The position numbers and the translations under genes are program-made. From JAHBNG01 sp039028975 (GTDB lineage: Bacteria; Chloroflexota; Anaerolineae; Caldilineales; Caldilineaceae), in assembly GCA_039028975.1 (NCBI GenBank), contig JBCCHB010000006.1, positions 62,001 to 126,000 of the forward strand: a stretch of DNA of 64,000 nt. Direction: 5' to 3'. Positions within the stretch are counted from its first letter, which is position 1, and every line of letters begins with the position of its first letter. The notes beneath the pieces were generated by a model. The model worked only from the letters and a program-made list of their open reading frames with translations, did not search any database and had not been told where the DNA came from. Below, in pieces: positions 52,601-61,600 of the stretch.

Positions 52601-55600
52601 GACACCAGCCACCAGCTCCCTCACTAGCAAGCATCGCCTATACCCTGCAGACTGGGCGGGAGGCAATGGAATGTCGAGTTGCCTTCGTCGTAAATGAGAT
52701 TGCCACTCTACGAAGTCAATTGTCTGCCTATATAGCGGGTGAAAAGTCTATGGACTATCTTTATCAGGGGCAGGTGAACGAAGAACGGAAGACCATGGGC
52801 GTCTTTGCCCAGGATGAGGATCTGCAAGAGACGCTGCACAAATGGATTCTCAAGGGCAAGCTGAGCAAGTTAGCGGAGTTGTGGGTCTCTGGTCTTGAGA
52901 TCGATTGGGCGATGCTCTATCCCAACCAGAATCCCACACGAGTTTCGCTTCCGACCTACCCCTTTGCTAAAGAGCGCTACTGGAGGCCAGAAACGGACCC
53001 AAGCCCAAAAAGCGGAAACAGCTTGAGCCACCTGGAGATATTGCATCCGCTGGTACACAAAAATACCTCGACGCTGGCAGCACAGCGTTTCTCATCAACC
53101 TTTAACGGCGATGAGCATTTCTTTGCGGATCATCAACTGCAAAACACAAAAGTCCTGCCGGGAGTCACCTATCTTGAGATGGCCCGGGCCGCTGGGGAAA
53201 TGGCGCTTGAGGCACCCATCACACAGCTCAAGGATCTGATCTGGACCCGGCCGATCCTTTTGGAAGACGGCGGTCAATCCAATGAATTTCTTGAGGTCCA
53301 GGTCAGACTCTGTCCAGATGAAGAGGAAGAGATAGGCTTTACAGTGAGCACTGGCACAGATATCGCCGGGCGGGCGGGAAAGATTCATAGCCAGGGTAGC
53401 CTGGTTACAGGGAAACCCTTGCCCCTGTCCCCCCTAGAGATTGGGATCATTCGAGAGAGATGCTCCTCTATGCTGAGCGGACCAGACCATTACCGCCTCA
53501 TTGAGGAGCGCAGCGGGCTGAAGATTGGTCCATCTCTGCAATCCGTGAGTCAGATCTGGTACAGCCAGGACGAAGCACTGGCGGAATTGCACTTCCCAGG
53601 CCTGGTAGCCTCGGCTTTGACATCTGCAGCGGCTGGTGAAGAGATGAGCGGCACGGCAGTAAACGGCGAGGCCTATCTGCTTCACCCAAGTTTGATGGAT
53701 GGTGTTCTCCAGGTCCCCTCTGTACTGATGGGAGATTGGCGCACCCAAACCAGGCAACGAAGTTACCTGCCTTTCGCCATTGAGGAAGTCAATATTCTCG
53801 GCTCATTACCCGAACAAGTCTATGTTCATGTGACCCATAGTACAGACTCCTACGAGCATTCACAGGCTGACGAGGCTAATACCACCGCGCAGTTGACCAA
53901 ATTTGATATCGCCCTGACCGATTCGCGAGGAAGCATCTGCGTCATGTTGAAGGGGCTAACCTATCGAGAGATGTCCAACCGAATCGGTAGCAGCCCAATG
54001 CATTCACAGACTGTTTATGGCACAGTAGAATGGAAAGCACTTCCTTTAGATGAAGCAGCCACAAGCGAGCCACAAGCGGCCAAAACACTATTCCTGGTCG
54101 GGCTGGCAGAGCAGACGGTTGAGAGCGTTTGCACGAACTTACCAACCGCAACGGTTGTCAAAGTAACGCCAACTGATACCATGGACGTGATCCGCCAGGC
54201 TTGGCCCCATCTGCAAGCCGTTGTGGAGACGATGCCCAAAAGTGCTTACCAAATTTTAGTCGTTGTGGCAGACGAAGTTGAGGGCCATCTCTATGCTCCG
54301 CTAACAGGGCTGCTCCATACAGCTAAACTGGAACATCCTCAAATCCAGGGTAAGACCGTTGCCCTGGCCCAGTTAGAATACGACGATCTGATACCACTAT
54401 TAAAGCAGGAGATTGCGACAGCAGGCTTTCGACATGTGGAGGTACGCTACGATGACGCAGGCAAGCGCTCTGTTAAAACGCTGTGCGAATTTGCGCCAGA
54501 TACAGCCCCTCAGCAAGAGATACCTTATCTGAGGTCAGGTGGCGTCTATTGGATACCGGGAGGCATGGGTGGCCTAGGTCGCACTTTTGCTCGCTATCTG
54601 CTCGGGAGAGGCAAACAGATCACCGTCATCCTAAGCGGTCGAGAACCACGGGATAGATCTGGGTTAGACGAAGTTAGAGAACAACAGCTAGCGGGCTTGA
54701 ATCAGGCTGGCGGAACGGCCGTCTACCTGCAAGCCGATATCAGCCAACTATCAGATGTACAACGCGTGGTAGAGCATATTAAAGAAGCGTATGGTCAGCT
54801 CAATGGCATCATCCACTGTGCTGGGTTACTGCGAGATAGTTTGCTTATCAACAAAACGGCAGAGGATCTGGAAGCCGTGCTGGCCCCCAAAGTCAGTGGT
54901 ACCCTCAATATTGATGCCGCGACCCAAGATGAGCCGCTAGATTTTATGGTGCTCTTCTCATCGATTACCGGTGTGTTGGGGAATGTTGGCCAGGCGGACT
55001 ATGCCGCGGCCAACGCATTTCTAGACGCCTTTGCCCATCATCGTCAAAGCCTAGTTCGTGCTGGAGAGCGCTCGGGCCGTACCCTCTCCATCAACTGGCC
55101 GCTCTGGGAAGAGGGAGGAATGACGATCAATGAGGAGGCGCTGGAATTGGTGGCACGCCAAACGGGCATGGTCGCGCTGCCGACTAATTCGGGACTTCAA
55201 GCATTTGAGCGAGCCATGGCATCTGTTCGACAGCAGATATTCATCGCCTACGGTGCGGCCGAGAGAGTGCGGGACAGGCTCTTGTCAGATACTTTGGCAC
55301 CCATGTTGGCTTCTACGTCAGTACCTTCTGCGCCGTTAGTGCAGAGTGACAGCGATGAAGATTTGCTAGCGAAAGAACTCAATATCGCTCTGATGGAAGC
55401 GGTCGCTCATGTCTTGAAGATTCCCATCCAGAACGTGAGTGAGAACAAAAACCTGAACGAGTATGGCTTTGACTCAATCACCCTCACTGAACTGACGAAT
55501 TGGCTCAATCAACGCTATGATTTGGCGCTGATGCCGACGCTCATATTTGAACACAATACTCTGGCATCCCTAAGTCAATACTTGACAGAAGAGTATGGTG

Positions 55601-58600
55601 ACCATCTGCGTTCTCAGATTCAAGCGCAGGCTCAAGTTCCGTTGGCAACCGTACCGGAGAAACGCTTCCTACCATCCCATCCTAATTCTCCTCAAAAAAG
55701 GGAAGGCACAGCGCTTGCATCCGATAAAGAGACAATACAAGGTGAGATGCAAAAGGAGACAAACCAACATGGGGGGAACGAGGCCATCGCCATTATCGGC
55801 ATGAGTGGGAGGATGCCAGGATCTTCCGATTTGGATGCGTTCTGGCAGCACTTGGCCAATGAAGATGACCTGATCACCGAAATTCCACCGGACCGCTGGG
55901 ATTGGCGGGACTACTATGGTGATGTCCACAGAAATGGGGAGAGCAAGGGGAAGGGTATTGACCAGGACAATAACCAAGTCAACGGTCACCAGACAAGAGC
56001 CAAATGGGGCGGCTTTATCTCCGATATAGATAAATTCGATGCTTCCTTCTTCAAAATTTCTCCCTGGGAAGCCCAACTGATGGATCCCCAGCAGCGCCTC
56101 TTTTTGGAAACCGTCTGGCATTGCATCGAAGACTCGGGCTACCCAGCAAGCGCTCTGGCAGGTACCCAAACAGGTCTATTTGTAGGGGTTGCCGCCAATG
56201 ATTATGAGGAATTGTTGCGCACCCATCAGGCAGATATGGAGGCCCACAGCACCACTGGCATGAGCCACTCTGTGCTGGCCAATCGCATCTCCTACTTCCT
56301 AGATATTCACGGTCCAAGTCAGCCAATCAACACCGCTTGTTCCAGCGCTTTAATTGCTATCCACCGTGGGGTCGAAGCCCTTCGCAGCGGTAGCTGTACC
56401 CTGGCCATTGCGGGTGGGGTAAATGTGATGCTCACGCCCCAGCTACACGTCACCTTTAGCAAAGCTGGCATGTTGGCCGAAGATGGGCGCTGCAAGACCT
56501 TCGATAAGCGAGCTGATGGCTATGTGCGCGCCGAGGGAGTAGGGGCTGTCCTTCTAAAACCGTTGGCACAAGCAGAATCGGATGGTGATCATATCTACGC
56601 GATCATCCGTGGTACGGCTGAAAACCACGGCGGTCAAGCCCACTCTTTGACCGCACCAAACCCACAGGCCCAAGCCGATCTGCTGGTTAGCGCCTACCAA
56701 CAGGCTAATATCGATCCGGCGTCAGTTAGTTACATTGAAGCCCACGGCACCGGCACAGCCCTAGGCGACCCAGTTGAAATCAACGGACTGAAACAAGCCT
56801 TTGCAAGACTCTATCAACAATCTAGCCATACGAAACCTAGCCAGCCCCACTGTGGGTTGGGGGCCGTCAAGAGCAACGTAGGTCATTTAGAGAGTGCAGC
56901 AGGCATGGCTGGCGTGCTAAAGGTTCTATTGGCCATGAGGCACCAAACCCTGCCAGCGACCCTCCATGTGGAGGAACAGAACCCCTACATCGACCTGACA
57001 GATAGCCCCTTCTATTTGGTGACCAAAACACAGGCATGGATGCCCCTAATCGATGCGTCTGCCCGGCCTATTCCCCGGCGGGCTGGTGTCAGCTCTTTTG
57101 GATTTGGCGGGGCCAACGCACACATAGTGCTGGAAGAGTATCCAGAAAAGTTGCAAGGGGGCAAGTTTGCAGGGTTGCAGAAGGCTACGGCTTCGGAGAA
57201 CGGCAAGCCCAAGGTGATTGTGCTTTCGGCGAAGAATGAGGAAAGGCTGCGGGTATATGCCCATCAGTTGCTGGTCTATTTGGAAGAGTCGTCTAAGTTG
57301 CCAAATACCCAGCCACTTGCCGCTTACCACTTGCTCAATATTGCCTATACGTTGCAAGTGGGGCGTGAGTCCATGGAAACTCGGTTGGCTTTGGTTGTTA
57401 CGGATATAGAGGAGCTATGTGACAAGTTAACCGCTTACATTGCTGGAGAAACCTCAATCGATCAATGTTACTGGGGAACAGTTGAAGTAGACGAAGCAGA
57501 TTTGGACGCGTTTGGCCATAACGAAGAGAGCCAGGCATTGGTCCAGCAATGGGTTATGCAGGGCCAGTTGACCCAGCTAGCAGCAAATTGGGTCAAAGGG
57601 GTAGAGATCAACTGGCATCTTCTCTATGGAACCGAGAAGCCTACTCGCATTCCTCTACCGACCTACCCCTTCACCCGGGAACGACATTGGATCGCGGACG
57701 TAGGTCAAAATGGATACGCCACAGCCGGGGTAGCTTCTCCCTCAATTTACAACGCCAAATTAGTCGATCCAGAGATATTACATCCCCTAGTTCACAAGAA
57801 CATCTCTGACTTAGAAGAGCAACGCTTCAGCACTCTCTTGACGGGGAACGAGTTTTTCTTGAGAGACCATCAGGTGCAGGGCGAACGCGTGTTGCCTGGC
57901 GTCGCCTACCTCGAAATGGCCCGGGCCAGCGCAGAGATGGCCACCAGAGAGCAACGGGTGCTCCAACTCAAAGACGTGATGTGGATAAGGCCCATGGTGG
58001 TTGAGCATGAAGGGTCCCACAATGAAGGGTTGAAAGCCCAGATTGGACTTTATCCTACTGGTCTTTATTCATCAACAAGCAGTGAGAATCATCACAAGAG
58101 CGAGATAGACTTTGAGATCAGCACTGTTCATCAATCCGACCGTCTGATTCACAGCCAAGGGAGATTGGTCGTTGGCGATTCGACGACACCGCTTTCTCTG
58201 GATTCCCTAAAAACGTTAGATATTTCTGCTATCCAATCTCGCTGCACCGCCCACGTTGAGGGCGCCACCTGCTATCAGCATTTTCGAGCACATGGGATAG
58301 CGTATGGATCGACCTTCCAGGGGCTAAGCCAGCTCGAATACAACCAAGAGGAAGCACTGGCCTCACTTCGATTGCCAACCGAGACCCAGGCAACCGAAAC
58401 CGAGCATACCGTCGCCATTGACGATGAAAGGTTTCTCCTTCACCCTAGCTTGCTAGACGCGGCCTTGCAATCAGCATTGGGGTTCGCTATTGGCCAGGGT
58501 CTTCAAGATGAGGGGTCTGCGTTTCTGCCTTTTGCTGTGGAGACTGTTACCCTCTACAGCGAGTTGCCCAGCCAACTCTACGCCTATGTTCAACGTAGCC

Positions 58601-61600
58601 CAGAGTTGGATTCTCTGAAGTCGGATAGACTCAACATTGAGCTGCCACAGAGCAACTACTCAACGCCTGGTGGCCAGATTGTAAAATATGACATTACGTT
58701 GACAGACCATCAAGGCAATATCTGCGTAGCGCTGAAAGGCTTTATGGGGCGGGCTACGCCTTCGCAAAGCCACCACAACATCATCTACAGCGTCCCTAGT
58801 TGGCAGGTCAAGCCATTAGCAATAGGGAATGATGCGCCAGTCATAAGTAGTAGAGACAGCAAGGAACAAACGAGGGCATCCCTTCTGCTGATTGGGATAG
58901 GCGAGGATGTGGTGGCTCATGTTACGACGACCTTCCCAGAGGCTGAAGTTCTCTCATATCCTCTGTTGGCCTCAGATGAAGGTGCAGTAGTAACCAAGCT
59001 GGTACAAGAAGGTTGCTTGCTGCTAAAGAGTGCGGTCAAAAGAGGAGCGGGCAGCAATCCTTCGCAGACGCCATATCCGGTATTGGTCGTGGCCGACGAG
59101 AGCATCACCCACTATCTCTATGCGCCGCTGGTGGGTCTGCTGAAGACGGCCCGCCTAGAGGCACCCAACGTGCGCGGCAAGATCATCATTACCGATTCAG
59201 TAACTACAAATAGCTTGGTTTCCTTGCTAGGTCAGGAAATGAAGTTAAATACTTTCCAGGAGATGGAGATACGCTACGACCGCGACGGTGTGCGGACGGT
59301 TAAGACCTTAGAGCGCATTGACCTGCCAGCAAGTGCGCCAACTGTGGGAGGCCACCTCAAACCAGGCGGCGTCTACTGGATCGCTGGTGGTTTGGGTGGT
59401 TTGGGCCTTATCTTCGCACGTCATCTGCTTGCTAGCACCAAATTGGCGTATGACCAAGGCATTACCGTCATTCTAAGTGGTCGTTCAATGTTAAATGAGG
59501 CCGCTCAGCAGACCCTATCAGAATTAAAGAATATCGGTGGAACGGTCGCTTACCTCCAAGCCGACGTTAGCCGCAAGGAAGATGTGGAGCGTATCATCCA
59601 GCGCATCAAAGATGAGTATGGGCCACTCAATGGGATCATTCACAGCGCGGGCGTTCTGCGCGACAGCTTGTTTGTCAACAAAACGGAAGCAGAGATTGAG
59701 GCGGTGCTGGCTCCTAAAGTCTTTGGCTCCCTCAACATTGATGCCGCCACGATTGACGAACCGCTGGATTTTTTGGTGCTCTTCTCATCGTTGACTGGCG
59801 TACTGGGCAACGTGGGTCAGGCAGATTATGCAGCCGCCAACGCCTTTCTGGATAGTTTTGCCCACTATCGTCAATCCTTGGTTGAGGCGGGTAAACGGTC
59901 GGGACGTACCTTGTCTATCAACTGGCCATTGTGGGACGCTGGCGGCATGACAGTCGATAAAGAGACTCGTGACTGGCTCCAGCATGAAATTGGCATGGTG
60001 GCCCTGGATGCATCTGCTGGAATCAGCGCCTTTGAAGCCGCACTGGCTCAACCCGACGTCTGCCAGCTACTGGTCACTGCGGGTGATGAACGGAAAATGA
60101 AGGCTCATCTATACGCGGCTTCGTTTGGAAGCGACCACGGTAAAGCCCCAGAAAATTTGCCCACAGAAGATTTACCCTCTGCAGCTGCAGTATTTGGTGA
60201 GCGAACCGAAACGCCCCCGCTCCTTCAAGCAACTGAACGTTATTTCAAGGCACAACTATCCAGTGTATTAAAGATGCCAACCACCCACATAGATGCCAAT
60301 GCACCGTGGGAAAAATATGGTTTTGATTCGATTCTAGCTTTGAGCCTGACCCGTCAGTTGGAGCGGCACTTTGGCGAATTGCCCAAAACTCTCTTCTTTG
60401 AATTCCAAAGCCTGACCGATCTAGCCCGCTATTTTGTGGATGCCCATGCAGCCAAGCTGCAGAAACTTCTGACATTAATTCCTGGGGAAACAGAAGCGGT
60501 AGGCAACAAACAGAGGGGAGAGACAGAAGGACTACAATCTGAATCAGAAACAACTCAGACTATTGCCGCGGACTTGGCATTCCACTCGCTACACAACCGC
60601 TGGTTGCAACGTACAGCTTCTGCCGGTAACGGAGCACAGGAAGCAGCAGAGGCTGCAAGCGGGACCGCGTCTAAAGATACCTCTGCCGATGAGGTCGCCA
60701 TCGTTGGGTTGGGTGGTCGTTACCCTATGGCCGAAAATCTGACCGACTTTTGGGAAAACCTCAAAGCGGGTCGAGATTGTATTACCGAGATCCCGCTAGA
60801 CCGATGGGATCACAGGCGTTACTACGATGCAGACAAGAACAAACGAGGTAAGAGCTACAGCAAATGGGGCGGTTTTATGCCCGACGTTGACAAATTTGAT
60901 CCCCTCTTCTTCAAGATCTCGCCTCGAGAAGCGGAAGTCATGGATCCCCAAGAGCGGCTCTTCCTTGAAACTGTCTGGCAGACGCTCGAAGATGCAGGGT
61001 ACACCCGACAGGCGCTGGCTACTCAGATGCAGGGTCGAGTGGGCGTCTTTGTGGGCGTGATGTGGGGAGAATACCAGCTCTATAGCCAGGAAGAGGTACG
61101 CCTCAGTTCGTCCTATGCATCCATCGCCAATCGGGTCTCCTACGTCCTCAATCTGAATGGGCCAAGCATCGCCCTCGATACCATGTGCTCCTCTTCGTTA
61201 ACGAGTATACACTTGGCTTGTGAGAGCATCCGGTGTGGGGAATGTGCCGCAGCATTCGCTGGTGGGGTCAACATATCCATCCACCCCCACAAATATCTGC
61301 AGCTAGCCCAAGGCAAATTTGCCGCTAGCGACGGTCGTTGCCGCAGCTTTGGTGAAGGGGGCGACGGCTATGTCCCCGGTGAAGGAGTCGGCGCGGTGTT
61401 GCTCAAGCCCCTGGCTCAAGCCCAAGCAGATGGTGATGTCATCTATGGTGTCATCAAAGGTTCCAGCATCAATCATGGCGGCAAGACCAACGGGTACACT
61501 GTACCGAATCCTGTTGCCCAATCCCGCGTGATTGCCGCCACGTTGGAAAAGAGTGGGGTCGCGCCAGAGAGCATCAGCTATATGGAAGCCCACGGCACCG

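Larger units (their letters stand above)
51145..55610 (+). other. PKS module 6: KS-DH-KR-ACP
   Basis: KS6 has Cys677, EAHGTGT and AHIGHT, with the variant LMDPQLRYLLQ. DH6 has HQLQNTKVLP, in which the conserved Gly is Asn, while HPSLMDGVLQ is intact. KR6 has GGMGGLG, LLRDSL (B-type) and ADYAAAN. ACP6 Ser1951. Expected unit: hydroxyl or alkene depending on DH6 activity. Confidence 0.85.
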
